NCBI RefSeq assembly: GCF_006517275.1
Contig: NZ_CP041191.1
Span: 5,761,001-5,825,000, forward strand
Direction: 5' to 3'
Source: Labrenzia sp. PHM005
Lineage (GTDB): Bacteria; Pseudomonadota; Alphaproteobacteria; Rhizobiales; Stappiaceae
DNA length: 64,000 nucleotides
Positions within the stretch are counted from its first letter, which is position 1; every line of letters begins with the position of its first letter. A model generated the notes under the pieces. The model had not been told where the DNA came from and ran no database searches. It saw only the letters and a list, made by a program, of their open reading frames with translations. Of the stretch, positions 43,299 through 52,234 are shown piece after piece. The position numbers were made by a program, and so were the translations under genes.

Positions 43299-46200
43299 TT
43301 AGGCACTTTCACGGAATCGTTCCGCGGTCTCCAAATCCACCGAAACGAGCTGAGAAACACCGCGTTCGGCCATGGTCACGCCAAACAGCCGGTTCATGCG
43401 CGCCATGGTGATTGGATTGTGTGTGATCACCACAAAACGGGTGTCGGTATTCCGGCACATTTCATCCAGAAGATCGCAGTAGCGCTCCACATTGGCGTCA
43501 TCCAATGGCGCATCAACCTCATCTAGCACGCAGATCGGCGCCGGATTGGTCAAAAAGACCGCAAATATCAACGACATAGCCGTCAGCGCCTGTTCACCGC
43601 CAGAGAGCAGCGTCATTGTCTGCGGCTTTTTGCCGGGCGGGCGAGCGATGATTTCCAAGCCTGCGTCCAGCGGATCATCCGAATCGACCAGCTGCAATTC
43701 TGCCGTTCCGCCGCCGAACAGATGCGTGAACAGACGCTGGAAGTGACCGTTGACCACTTCGAAGGAAGCGAGCAGGCGTTCACGTGCTTCCCGGTTCAGG
43801 TTCGAGATGCCGGTGCGCAAGCGGCGAATTGCCTCTATCAGATCGTCACGTTCCGATGTCAGCGTGGTTTTCTGCTCGTCTACCTCGCGCAGTTCTTCTT
43901 CTGCGCGCAAGTTCACACCGCCAAGGCGTTCGCGTTCGGCCTTGAGACGATCGAGCTTTTTCTCCATGGCATCTGGATCCGGCAGCGGCGCCCCTTCTTT
44001 CAGTCCGGCGATTTCCGGCAGGGCCGCGACGGAGACTTCAAGATCTTCGTCAATCCGCCGCTCCAGCGTCTGTTTGCGTTCACGCGCAGCCTCTAGCCGT
44101 TCTTCGGCGCGGATTTTTTGCTCGCGTGCGCCCGCCAGGCCTTCCATAGCCAATTTGGCTGCCCGGTCGACGTCGGACAGATCCCGCTCGGCCTGGCTTA
44201 GCTGATCGTCCTTTTCCTTCTTGGCTTCTTCAGCCTTGGCGATGGCGGAAAAAAGCTCCCGGCGCTTGATCTCAATGTCTTCCGGTGCCTCGATCAGCTC
44301 GGCCCGCTCTTCTTCCGCTTCTTCCCGGCGTTCGCTCAGGACCGCGATCTGCTGGGCAGCATTGGCCGCGCGGGTTTTCCAGCTGTCATATTCACGGGCA
44401 ATGGATTCGAGGCGCCGGTCGCGCATCTGCTGCTCGCGGGAAAGCCCTTCCGACACAGCCCGGGCTTCGGCGAGCGCGGCACGGGCCGTCGCGACCTCGC
44501 CCTGCAGTTCAGCAATCTGGCCCTGATAGCTGGTGGCATCGGGCGCAGCCTCCAGCTGCTCCTGCGCCTCTTCCATATATTCGCGGGCTTCTGCCGCTTC
44601 TTCCGATAAGCGCTGCGCTTTGTCTTCGGCGGCCGCTTTTTGCGAAGCGAGCTGAGCAACAGCGCGTTCTGCAGAGGCTAACGCTTCGCGCGTGGCAGTT
44701 ACCTGACGCTGGCCGTCACGAACTTTGCCCCGGGCAGACTGCTCCAGCTCCACCGATTGCTGAACGCGGGCAGCAGCTTCTTCTAAAGCCAGTTGCTGCA
44801 CTTCTACCGATTGCCGCGCAGTTTCGATTTCATCGTCGAGTTCCGCCAGGCGGTTTTTCTGGGCCAGTCTTTGGGCTGCCGGCGTTGGCGCATTGGCCGC
44901 CACCACAAAACCATCCCAGCGCCATAGGTCCCCTTCCCGGCTCACCAGTCGTTGGCCGGGCTTCAAGTTTGAACGGAGGCGTGGACCATCGCCCTGAGAC
45001 ACCAAACCAATCTGTGACAAGCGCCGATGCAGTTCTTCTGGCGCACTCACCACCTCAAGAAGAGGTCTTGCACCGATAGGAAGAGCGGAATCGGTATCCC
45101 CGGACAAGGCACTGCCCCATTTGACCGCGGCCGCATCATCGAGCGATGCATCCAGGTCTTCGCCCAGCGCCGCGCCCAATGCGGTTTCATATCCCGTTTC
45201 AACAGAGATCTGCTCAACGACCGGCGTGTGATCCGCTTCGCTATGAACATTGAGCACCTGCTCCAAAGTTCTGGCTTCGGTTTGCAGGCCCTGAAGCAGC
45301 GCGCGAGCGTCACTTAAAGGTGCTCGGGCCGCCTGTTCCTTGTCACGGGCCGCAGCAGTCGCAGCTTCGGCTTCTTCCACCGCGGCTTCCGCCTCGGCCA
45401 AGGCCTCGCTCGCGACCTCCAGCTCCTCACGGTGTTCCGCAACGCCGTCCTGTGCATTCATACGCGCTGTCAGATCGGCCAGCGCTTGCTGAGCCTCTTG
45501 CGCCTGGGAAACGAGCCGGTCTGCGCGCTGACGGCTTTCGGCAACCGCCCGCTCCAACTGACGGCGTTCAGCGGAGGCCCGCGCTTCGGCTGCCGTCAAC
45601 TCCGACAACATGCCTTCCTTGCCCCGCACCACGTCTTCGGCCTCAGTGACCTTTTCCCGAGCCGTTTCGGTGCGGTCCTGCACCATCTCGTTTTCTTCCA
45701 GAAGCTCCGCGCGCTCTTCTGAAAGCCGCTCCAAAACCTCGTCGTTTTCCGAGACCATGGATTGCTCGCGGCGGATATCTTCGGCGAGCTGCACCAAACG
45801 GCGCTCCAGGTCCTGGAGGCGCTCCTTGATGCGCCGTTCCTCGGCATCAAGATCGTTTCGTGCGATCACCAGCCGCTGCAAGGCTGCGCCAGCCTTGGCC
45901 GCATCCTCGCGGAGCTCTGGCAATTTATGCGCGGCAATTGCCTGAATGCGGGCGCTTTCCGCTTGCAGACCTGTCGCCTCGTTCACTTGCTTTTGGGCAT
46001 CGGAAAACTGGCTATCCGCAGCCGCCAGGGCATCGCGCGCTTCCGTCCAGCGGATATAAAGGATGGAGGCTTCCGCACCGCGGATTTCGGACGAAAGGTT
46101 CCGGTAGCGCGAAGCTTGCCGGGATTGGCGTTTCAAATTGTCGAGCTGGCTGTCGATCTGCACCAGGACATCTTCCAACCGCTCAAGGTTCTGTTCAGCG

Positions 46201-46757
46201 GCCCGCAAACGGATTTCCGCTTCATGACGGCGCGAGTGCAGACCTGAAATACCGGCGGCTTCTTCCAGGATTTTCCGGCGTGACGTCGGCTTGGCCGCAA
46301 TCAGCTCACCAATTTGACCTTGGCGCACCATGGCCGGTGAGCGAGCGCCCGTGGAGGCATCGGCGAACAACAGCTGGACATCGCGAGCGCGCACATCCTT
46401 GGCATTGATCTTGTAATTCGACCCCTGCTCGCGCTCGATCCGGCGACTGACTTCAAGAAGATCGGCATCATTGAAGGCAGATGGCGCAGTCCGGTCGTTG
46501 TTCTCCAGAAACAGCGTCACTTCCGCCGTGTTGCGGGCCGGGCGGTTCAGACTGCCGGAGAAAATCACGTCATCCATGCCGGAGGCACGCATGTTCTTAT
46601 AAGAGTTCTCGCCCATGACCCAGCGCAAGGCTTCGACGAGATTGGATTTGCCACAGCCGTTGGGACCCACAACCCCGGTCAGGCCGTTGCCGATGATGAA
46701 CTCCATCGGCTCGACAAAGGATTTGAACCCGGCAATGCGGAGCTTTGAAAACTTCAT
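43299..46757 (-). CDS. smc: Chromosome segregation ATPase SMC
   Basis: 1152 residues from the ATG at 46757 (MKFSKLRIAGFKSFVEP). Walker A is GPNGCGKSNLVEALRW near 31-46, the C-terminal signature is LSGGEQALTAMSLIFA and Walker B ICVLDEVDAPLDD. Two long coiled coils flank a hinge in the middle (about 500-640). It condenses and segregates the chromosome with ScpA and ScpB, which are not in the window. It follows dsbA-like gene closely, an arrangement conserved in many Hyphomicrobiales. Confidence 0.97.
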   Translation of the reverse strand: MKFSKLRIAGFKSFVEPMEFIIGNGLTGVVGPNGCGKSNLVEALRWVMGENSYKNMRASGMDDVIFSGSLNRPARNTAEVTLFLENNDRTAPSAFNDADLLEVSRRIEREQGSNYKINAKDVRARDVQLLFADASTGARSPAMVRQGQIGELIAAKPTSRRKILEEAAGISGLHSRRHEAEIRLRAAEQNLERLEDVLVQIDSQLDNLKRQSRQASRYRNLSSEIRGAEASILYIRWTEARDALAAADSQFSDAQKQVNEATGLQAESARIQAIAAHKLPELREDAAKAGAALQRLVIARNDLDAEERRIKERLQDLERRLVQLAEDIRREQSMVSENDEVLERLSEERAELLEENEMVQDRTETAREKVTEAEDVVRGKEGMLSELTAAEARASAERRQLERAVAESRQRADRLVSQAQEAQQALADLTARMNAQDGVAEHREELEVASEALAEAEAAVEEAEAATAAARDKEQAARAPLSDARALLQGLQTEARTLEQVLNVHSEADHTPVVEQISVETGYETALGAALGEDLDASLDDAAAVKWGSALSGDTDSALPIGARPLLEVVSAPEELHRRLSQIGLVSQGDGPRLRSNLKPGQRLVSREGDLWRWDGFVVAANAPTPAAQRLAQKNRLAELDDEIETARQSVEVQQLALEEAAARVQQSVELEQSARGKVRDGQRQVTATREALASAERAVAQLASQKAAAEDKAQRLSEEAAEAREYMEEAQEQLEAAPDATSYQGQIAELQGEVATARAALAEARAVSEGLSREQQMRDRRLESIAREYDSWKTRAANAAQQIAVLSERREEAEEERAELIEAPEDIEIKRRELFSAIAKAEEAKKEKDDQLSQAERDLSDVDRAAKLAMEGLAGAREQKIRAEERLEAARERKQTLERRIDEDLEVSVAALPEIAGLKEGAPLPDPDAMEKKLDRLKAERERLGGVNLRAEEELREVDEQKTTLTSERDDLIEAIRRLRTGISNLNREARERLLASFEVVNGHFQRLFTHLFGGGTAELQLVDSDDPLDAGLEIIARPPGKKPQTMTLLSGGEQALTAMSLIFAVFLTNPAPICVLDEVDAPLDDANVERYCDLLDEMCRNTDTRFVVITHNPITMARMNRLFGVTMAERGVSQLVSVDLETAERFRESA

Positions 46758-46844
46758 CGGCGCCCGCACCTCTCCGGTCCGGACGCCGATAGATAAGTCA
46801 TTTGTTCAAGGCGCAGGCAGGCTGCCTGCAGCTGAGCTGCAGGA

Positions 46845-47480
46845 TCAGAGGTTTTCCTCGATGATCTTGCCCATTTCGTCAATCGACAGCGCCCCCGAAT
46901 GCTTTTCGCCGTTGATGAAGAAGGTCGGCGTTGAGTTCACCCCAAACTCATTTGCCCCGCGCTCTCTCACCGCGTTAACTGCGTCAAGCAATCCCTGGTT
47001 TGTCAAGCACTCCTCAAAGGACTCCTGTGTAAATCCGATCTGCTTGGAAAAGTCGAGCAGGGATTGGTAAGGATTGTCGGTGAACGCCCAGGCACGCTGC
47101 TGTTCGAACATGATGTCCACAATGTCGAAGTATTTTTCCTGAGGCGCGCAGCGTGCCAGCATGAAGGCAGCTGACGCGACCGGATCCAGCGGAAACTCGC
47201 GGAAAATAAAGCGAACCTTGCCGGTCTCGATGTAATCCTTCTTAAGATCCGGATAGGTGCGGCTGTGGAAATTGGCACAATGTCCACAGGTCATAGACGC
47301 ATATTCGACGATTGTTACCGGAGCATTCTCATCACCAAGGATTTTGTCGCCAAGCGGACCCGGTTTCAGGAGTTCGTCTTCGTCGACTGACTGGGCCCAT
47401 GCGGGCGCTGCAGAGGCCAGTCCAAGTGCGGCCGTTGCCAATGCGGTGGTTTTGAGAAACTGTCTGCGGGTCTGGGTCAC
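46845..47480 (-). CDS. DsbA-family thiol:disulfide oxidoreductase
   Basis: 211 residues. The N-terminus QTRRQFLKTTALATAALGLA resembles a Tat signal (RRQFLK) with cleavage near 30. The thioredoxin-fold active site is SMTCGHCANFH (Cys 65, Cys 68), with a cis-Pro loop in VNSTPTFFINGE. It is expected to oxidise or isomerise disulfides in the periplasm. In related genomes this gene sits between DUF721 and smc, as here, but an extra kilobase separates it from DUF721. Confidence 0.92.
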   Translation of the reverse strand: MTQTRRQFLKTTALATAALGLASAAPAWAQSVDEDELLKPGPLGDKILGDENAPVTIVEYASMTCGHCANFHSRTYPDLKKDYIETGKVRFIFREFPLDPVASAAFMLARCAPQEKYFDIVDIMFEQQRAWAFTDNPYQSLLDFSKQIGFTQESFEECLTNQGLLDAVNAVRERGANEFGVNSTPTFFINGEKHSGALSIDEMGKIIEENL

Positions 47481-48219
47481 GAAGATCGTCCTGTCACAAA
47501 TGAATTAGCCGCACTCTAGGGTGCCTGTTGTTCCTTCATGTGCCCTTTCGGGCACGGCAGGTCAACACAGCTTGGTAATTGTGGCAGGAGCGAGGACGCA
47601 AAAACTCAAAAAGTCCCGAGGTTGGTTACATACTTTCTATTTGTCATCCCGGGCGAAGCTCAAGCGGAGACCCGGGATCGGTGAGCCCGGGCTCATTTCA
47701 ACACAACGTTTTGTATTTGTTGATTTTTTGTCTCTCCGATCCCGGCTCGCGCTGCGCTTGGCCGGGATGACAGCGGGAAGTTTCGAAGTTATATCTGCAG
47801 ACTGAAGTCACAGTGTTGTTATTGCAGCGTGAGGCCAGCATTTAGGAAAGTGCTCAGTGTTCCAATTGGCTGTCAGACACCTATTCAGCCACAGACGGCT
47901 GCCGCCGCTGGCAGAGGTCTGACACGTGGCTCCCTCAATGCAACTACTACATTAGGGATGCTGCCTCAGAGCACAATGCATCGACTTTTCCCTTTTGGGA
48001 TGAATCGTTACTCTTAATAAGGGAATTACAACTTAAGGCATTGCAGCGTCGCTATTGCCAATCGGGGTTTTTCAGGCTGATTCTATTCACCGCGCCGTGG
48101 AAATTGAAATCCAAGCCGCAGAATTTGCTGGGCGGTAAAACCAAAACGGCTACAGGTGATGAAATCAGCCTTGCCAAGAAATTTGTTGAGCATGTTTTTC
48201 GGGATTGAATGCTGTGTTT
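47481..48219. other. Intergenic insertion region between dsbA-like and DUF721 genes
   Basis: About 740 bases. It begins with a dispersed repeat (47641-47772), followed by about 430 bases whose frames are broken. One frame near 48050-48207 ends in a protein-like stretch (TATGDEISLAKKFVEHVFRD) without a start, which may be the tail of a lost gene. Confidence 0.5.
47641..47772. repeat. Dispersed intergenic inverted-repeat element (copy 5)
   Basis: TTGTCATCCCGGGCGAAGCT... pairs with ...GCGCTTGGCCGGGATGACA, with inner GACCCGGGATCGG and CCGATCCCGGCTC. About 130 bases. Confidence 0.85.
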
Positions 48220-48492
48220 ATGAGCCTTTTAGATAGATCAATACTAGTTTTATTGTTGGTGATCCTAATATCACTGGCAATACTAGTTAATCTTTATCGC
48301 ACGCACCTATTTGATAAAATTGATCCGGATCTCAAGTATCATAGGTCAAATATAAGAGGTTACTCCCATTTTGACAGATTGAATGAGAATGTTCCTGAAA
48401 AAATGATCAAGGTGAATAGCTATACCACCAAGATTTTCTATTGTTCCTGTGCGGCAATTTTTATTGTTTGCATTCTAATCATTAATGCTTAG
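48220..48492 (+). CDS. Small AT-rich two-span membrane protein
   Basis: About 90 residues from the ATG at 48220 (a TTG at 48205 is in frame). Two hydrophobic segments, SILVLLLVILISLAILVNLY near the N-terminus and IFYCSCAAIFIVCILII at the end, flank a polar middle of about 40 residues. The codon use is AT-rich, unlike all neighbours, and it lies in a region that interrupts a conserved gene order, so it was probably acquired. No family recognised. Confidence 0.5.
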   Translation: MSLLDRSILVLLLVILISLAILVNLYRTHLFDKIDPDLKYHRSNIRGYSHFDRLNENVPEKMIKVNSYTTKIFYCSCAAIFIVCILIINA

Positions 48493-48578
48493 GTGGTGTT
48501 ATGCAAGGTGCCGAATACTATATTGGCGGGCGTCTTTTTTTCTGGTCAGGAAGGGTTTGAGTTTAGAGATCCGAAGCT

Positions 48579-49058
48579 CTAAACGGCCGTACCGCGGGCA
48601 ATCACTTGGGCACCCAGCTTTTTCAAGGCGGCGCGCAGCCGGTCATTTTCAACGGCTTCCAGGCTCGCATCGAGCTTTTGTTCTTCTGACCGTGTCAGAG
48701 GTCGAAGAGCCTTGCGCGGCAGGGTTCGTTTCACAGCAACCGGCTTTTGCTGGATCTTGATGCGGCCGATCGCCGCCCAGCCATAGAAGGTGTTGATGCG
48801 TTCAATCACTTGCGGGCTGTCATGGGAGAGCATCAAGGCAGTGGGCCCATCCGTGTGCACTACAAGCGTTGCCGGCTGCGGCGGGCGCTCCGGATCACTC
48901 AACTCCGGCTGGCGTGGCCAGACGAGCCGGTCCGGCTGCACTCTGGTTCCATACCGTTCGCCGACAATGTCAGCCCAGGAGGCAATGATATCGACGGAGG
49001 CAAAACCACGTTTCTTGCAGGCAGGGGTCATCGCTTTGCCGACCAAATCGGCAAGCAC
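48579..49058 (-). CDS. DUF721 (DciA-like) protein
   Basis: 159 residues from a GTG at 49058. The DUF721 domain reads LADLVGKAMTPACKKRGFAS, then IIASWADIVGERYGTRVQP and LVVHTDGPTALMLSHDSPQV. DciA in other bacteria helps load the replicative helicase; the alphaproteobacterial branch is longer and less studied. The reading frame stays open upstream to an ATA codon at 49094-49092 placed 6 bases after a perfect AAAGGAGG site, giving TAKKANPKGAK as a likely true N-terminus. So the start may be a non-standard ATA. Divergent from mutY, as in related genomes. Confidence 0.85.
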   Translation of the reverse strand: MLADLVGKAMTPACKKRGFASVDIIASWADIVGERYGTRVQPDRLVWPRQPELSDPERPPQPATLVVHTDGPTALMLSHDSPQVIERINTFYGWAAIGRIKIQQKPVAVKRTLPRKALRPLTRSEEQKLDASLEAVENDRLRAALKKLGAQVIARGTAV

Positions 49059-49292
49059 TTTCGCGCCCTTTGGATTTGCCTTCTTCGCGGTTATGACCTA
49101 CCTCCTTTTGTCTGCCAGTCTTGCCTTGAGCCAGATGCAGACACCGGTCCCTTAGCCTATGTGTTTCAATAGAATAAGACAAAATGAAGACGAATACTTT
49201 AACTCCCGTCTTGCGCCAGGCTTATCACCGCAATTGTCCCCAGACTATCCAAAGCAGCCGCAGGCTTGGGTGGACCATAAGTCAGTAAGACG

Positions 49293-50357
49293 ATGAGCAA
49301 CACTCCACTTTCTTCAAGTTTGCTTGATTGGTATGACCGCCACGCCCGCTCCCTACCCTGGCGCGTGAGCCCGGAAAACCGCCGTCTTGGCGAAATTCCC
49401 GACCCCTACCGCATTTGGCTGTCGGAAGTCATGCTGCAGCAAACAACTGTCGCAGCTGTCAAATCCTATTTTGAAACCTTCACCCGGACTTGGCCGACGG
49501 TAAACGCCTTGGCCGTTGCAGATGAAGAAGACGTGATGAAGGCCTGGGCCGGGCTTGGCTATTATTCCCGGGCCCGGAACCTGAAGAAATGCGCAGATCT
49601 CGTTGCGAAAGACTATGGCGGCAAATTCCCGGACACGGAAGAAGCTCTCCTAAAACTGCCTGGCATCGGCCCTTACACCGCCGCCGCTATCGCCACGATC
49701 GCCTTTGACCAGCATGCCGCCGTGGTCGACGGCAATGTGGAGCGGGTTCTCTCGCGCCTGAACGTGATCGAAACACCGCTGCCCGGTGCCAAGCCCGAGA
49801 TAAAAGCCGTGATGGCGGAACTGACACCGGAAGACCGGCCTGGCGATTTTGCGCAAGCCGTGATGGATCTCGGCGCCACCATCTGCACGCCGAAGAAACC
49901 AGCTTGTGCGCTCTGTCCTTGGTGGGAGGACTGTCAGGGCCATGCCTCTGGTCTGGCGGAGACCCTGCCCCGCAAAGCGCCCAAAACCAAAAAACCGACA
50001 CGCTACGGCGCGGCCTTTGTCGCCGTCGATCAGACAAGCGGCGCTGTCCTTTTACGCCGGCGTCCGCCGGAAGGTCTGCTCGGCGGCATGAGCGAAGTTC
50101 CAGGCACCCACTGGGCAGAGGATTTTGATCTGGACAACTGCCTGTCGTCTGCGCCGTTTCCTGCGGATTGGGCCAAATGTTTCGGTGAGGTGAAACATAC
50201 GTTTACCCACTTTCACCTGAAACTGACGGTCTACCGGGCTGAAGTTGCTGCGGCCACAGCCGGTCTAGAGGACTGTTGGTGGTCGCTACCGGAGGCTGTT
50301 CAGGGTGAAGCCCTGCCAACCGTCATGCGCAAGGTGCTCGGTGCGGCTTTGGATTGA
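49293..50357 (+). CDS. mutY: A/G-specific adenine glycosylase
   Basis: 354 residues. The catalytic Glu is in IWLSEVMLQQT (Glu 45), the helix-hairpin-helix is LPGIGPYTAAAIA with catalytic Asp in VVDGNVERVLSRL (Asp 146), and the 4Fe-4S cluster is CTPKKPACALCPWWEDC. The C-terminal 120 residues form the NUDIX-like domain that reads 8-oxoguanine. It removes adenine opposite 8-oxoguanine. It faces away from the DUF721 gene. Confidence 0.96.
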   Translation: MSNTPLSSSLLDWYDRHARSLPWRVSPENRRLGEIPDPYRIWLSEVMLQQTTVAAVKSYFETFTRTWPTVNALAVADEEDVMKAWAGLGYYSRARNLKKCADLVAKDYGGKFPDTEEALLKLPGIGPYTAAAIATIAFDQHAAVVDGNVERVLSRLNVIETPLPGAKPEIKAVMAELTPEDRPGDFAQAVMDLGATICTPKKPACALCPWWEDCQGHASGLAETLPRKAPKTKKPTRYGAAFVAVDQTSGAVLLRRRPPEGLLGGMSEVPGTHWAEDFDLDNCLSSAPFPADWAKCFGEVKHTFTHFHLKLTVYRAEVAAATAGLEDCWWSLPEAVQGEALPTVMRKVLGAALD

Positions 50358-50373
50358 ATCCATCCGAAGCAAC

Positions 50374-50500
50374 TTGTCACCCCGGGCGAACACAGTGAAG
50401 ACCCGGGGCCCACTCGCAAATCATCTTGCCGTAGCATGCCTTTGCGTTTTCTGGACGCTCTGCAAATGAGTAGGCCCCGGCGCTTCGGCCGGGGCGACAG
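50374..50500. repeat. Dispersed intergenic inverted-repeat element (copy 6)
   Basis: TTGTCACCCCGGGCGAACAC... pairs with ...GCTTCGGCCGGGGCGACA, with inner GGGGCCCACTCG and GAGTAGGCCCC. About 127 bases. Confidence 0.85.
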
Positions 50501-50740
50501 AATGGGTTGCTTGGAACTGAACCGGCATTCACGGCCGCATAACCCGCCCACGCAGACCGATAGCCGCCAGATCACTTCATCTCGCGAATAAATGGAGAAA
50601 TACTTTTTCCTCATCCAATTCGGAAAGCCATCCGTAGATCTCCCCGTTGCAAGCAAAGAACTCTGCAAGATTTGTTTCTGGATAATCAATTTCCGGAGCG
50701 GAGTTTCTTTGGCTGAATTCTAAGCAAGGGAGTCCTCTTC

Positions 50741-51223
50741 ATGAAGCTGATCCAGAAACTCGCAGTCGCACTGCTCCTCGTTTTGCCGTTCTCTTCTGCT
50801 CAGGCAGGGAACAAAGACATCGTTGACACCGCCGTTGGTGCGGGAACGTTCAACACATTGGTGGCTGCTGTTCAGGCCGCCGAACTGGTTGACACGCTGA
50901 AAGGCGATGGTCCGTTCACTGTCTTCGCGCCGACCGATGAAGCCTTCGCAAAACTGCCAGCCGGTACGGTTGAAGACCTGTTGAAGCCGGAAAACAAAGA
51001 CAAGCTGATCGCTGTCCTGACCTATCATGTGGTGCCGGGCAAGGTCATGTCTTCTGACATCGCAGGCAAAAAAGCCGACGTCGCCTCTGTTCAAGGCGAC
51101 ACCATTGCCGTTGACGCAACCAATGGTGTGAAGGTCGATGGTGCGAGCGTGGTCACCGCCGACATCGAAACCTCCAACGGTGTCATTCACGTCATCGACA
51201 GCGTGATCCTTCCGTCCTCCTAA
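50741..51223 (+). CDS. Exported fasciclin (FAS1) domain protein
   Basis: 160 residues with a Sec signal peptide (1-22, ending AQA). The single FAS1 domain shows both conserved boxes: the H1-like segment [17 protein letters not shown] and the late [13 protein letters not shown]..., ending with [13 protein letters not shown]. Such proteins are adhesive or stress-related and common in marine alphaproteobacteria. It is followed by a long, nearly perfect terminator hairpin. Confidence 0.93.
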   Translation: MKLIQKLAVALLLVLPFSSAQAGNKDIVDTAVGAGTFNTLVAAVQAAELVDTLKGDGPFTVFAPTDEAFAKLPAGTVEDLLKPENKDKLIAVLTYHVVPGKVMSSDIAGKKADVASVQGDTIAVDATNGVKVDGASVVTADIETSNGVIHVIDSVILPSS

Positions 51224-51257
51224 GACAGTAACCTCCTGCTATCTCCTCAGGCAAAGT

Positions 51258-51298
51258 GCAGGCGCAGTTCACTCTGAACTGCGTCTGCTACTTTTTTG
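51258..51298 (+). terminator. Intrinsic terminator of the fasciclin gene
   Basis: A 14-base stem GCAGGCGCAGTTCA/TGAACTGCGTCTGC with one G-T pair and a 3-base loop, followed by TACTTTTTT. Confidence 0.9.
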
Positions 51299-51409
51299 CA
51301 GATTACATCCGGCTTAATGTGATAATTTTCGAAAACCTGAAGAAAATAAACGGCGCTCTGATTCAACAAATTTCTGAAAAAAAACAACAAATCGCCCCTA
51401 GACTTCTAA

Positions 51410-51426
51410 TGTAGAACCATTCTAAA
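51410..51426. promoter_or_regulatory. Irr box (ICE motif) upstream of bacterioferritin
   Basis: TGTAGAACCATTCTAAA with perfect half-sites TAGAA/TTCTA around 3 bases, matching the TTTAGAA-N3-TTCTAAA consensus of the heme-responsive regulator Irr in Rhizobiales. A second TTCTA lies 3 bases upstream of the first half-site. It is 35 bases before the bfr start. Confidence 0.75.
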
Positions 51427-51460
51427 GTACGGAAAATTTCGGCTAGAAGGAGAGATGGCC

Positions 51461-51943
51461 ATGAAAGGGAATGAGAAAGTTATTGCCTGTTTGAACGAGG
51501 CACTTTTCCTCGAGCTCGGCGCTATCAATCAATACTGGCTGCACTACCGGATGCTGGCGGATTGGGGCTATGCGAAGCTGGCGAAAAAAGAACGCGAAGA
51601 GTCCATCGAAGAGATGGAACATGCAGATAAGCTGGTCGACCGCATCATCTTCCTCGAAGGTCTGCCGAACATGCAGAAGGTCGGCCCTTTGCGCATCGGC
51701 CAGGACATCAAGGAAGTTCTGGAAGCCGATCTGGCAGGCGAATATGACGCCCGCACGTCCTACAAGAAGTCCCGCGATGTCTGTAAGGAAGAAGGCGACT
51801 ATGTCTCCATGGCGCTGTTTGAAGAGCTGCTGAAAGACGAAGAAGGCCACATTGACTTCCTCGAAACCCAGCTTGACCTTCTGGAAAAGATCGGCGTCGA
51901 GCGGTACGGCATGCTCAATGCGGCCTCAGCGGACGAAGCCGAA
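51461..51943 (+). CDS. bfr: Bacterioferritin
   Basis: 161 residues from the ATG at 51461, equivalent to the start of E. coli Bfr (MKGNEKVI); an ATG two codons earlier lies closer to the GGAGAG site. Ferroxidase ligands are visible: Glu 18 in [12 protein letters not shown], Glu 51 and His 54 in IEEMEHADK, and later EE..H in [12 protein letters not shown]. Met 52 is the heme ligand. It stores iron as a 24-mer shell. An Irr box in the promoter predicts repression under iron limitation. The stop codon ends at about 51946. Confidence 0.96.
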
Positions 51944-51976
51944 TAAGCAGCTTCTACGGCATTGTGCTTCAACAAA

Positions 51977-52005
51977 AGCGCGGCTCACAGGGCCGCGCTT
52001 TTTTG
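51977..52005 (+). terminator. Intrinsic terminator of bfr
   Basis: Perfect 8-base stem AGCGCGGC/GCCGCGCT with a 7-base loop, then TTTTTTG. Confidence 0.92.
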
Positions 52006-52234
52006 TTTCTCCGAAATGGCAAACCTGAACCCAATTGGAATTACTTAAAAGTCGTTTTTGAGACCGTCTAAAACCAGCGGTCGCCGGATGGTTTTCACTG
52101 TCCGGCGCTCGGCAAGGCTAAAGTGACCCGGTTATTTTGCCGGAACACCACAACCAACACCATTGGATGCTTATCCCTTTTTTGCTATAATAAGTTGCGG
52201 CAAATAACAACAATTTCGAACCAGGTTATTTCTC

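Noticed and set aside
47829..48017. A 62-codon plus-strand frame in the insertion region
   Set aside because: No ribosome site and no recognisable protein; may be a fragment of a lost gene but cannot be supported.
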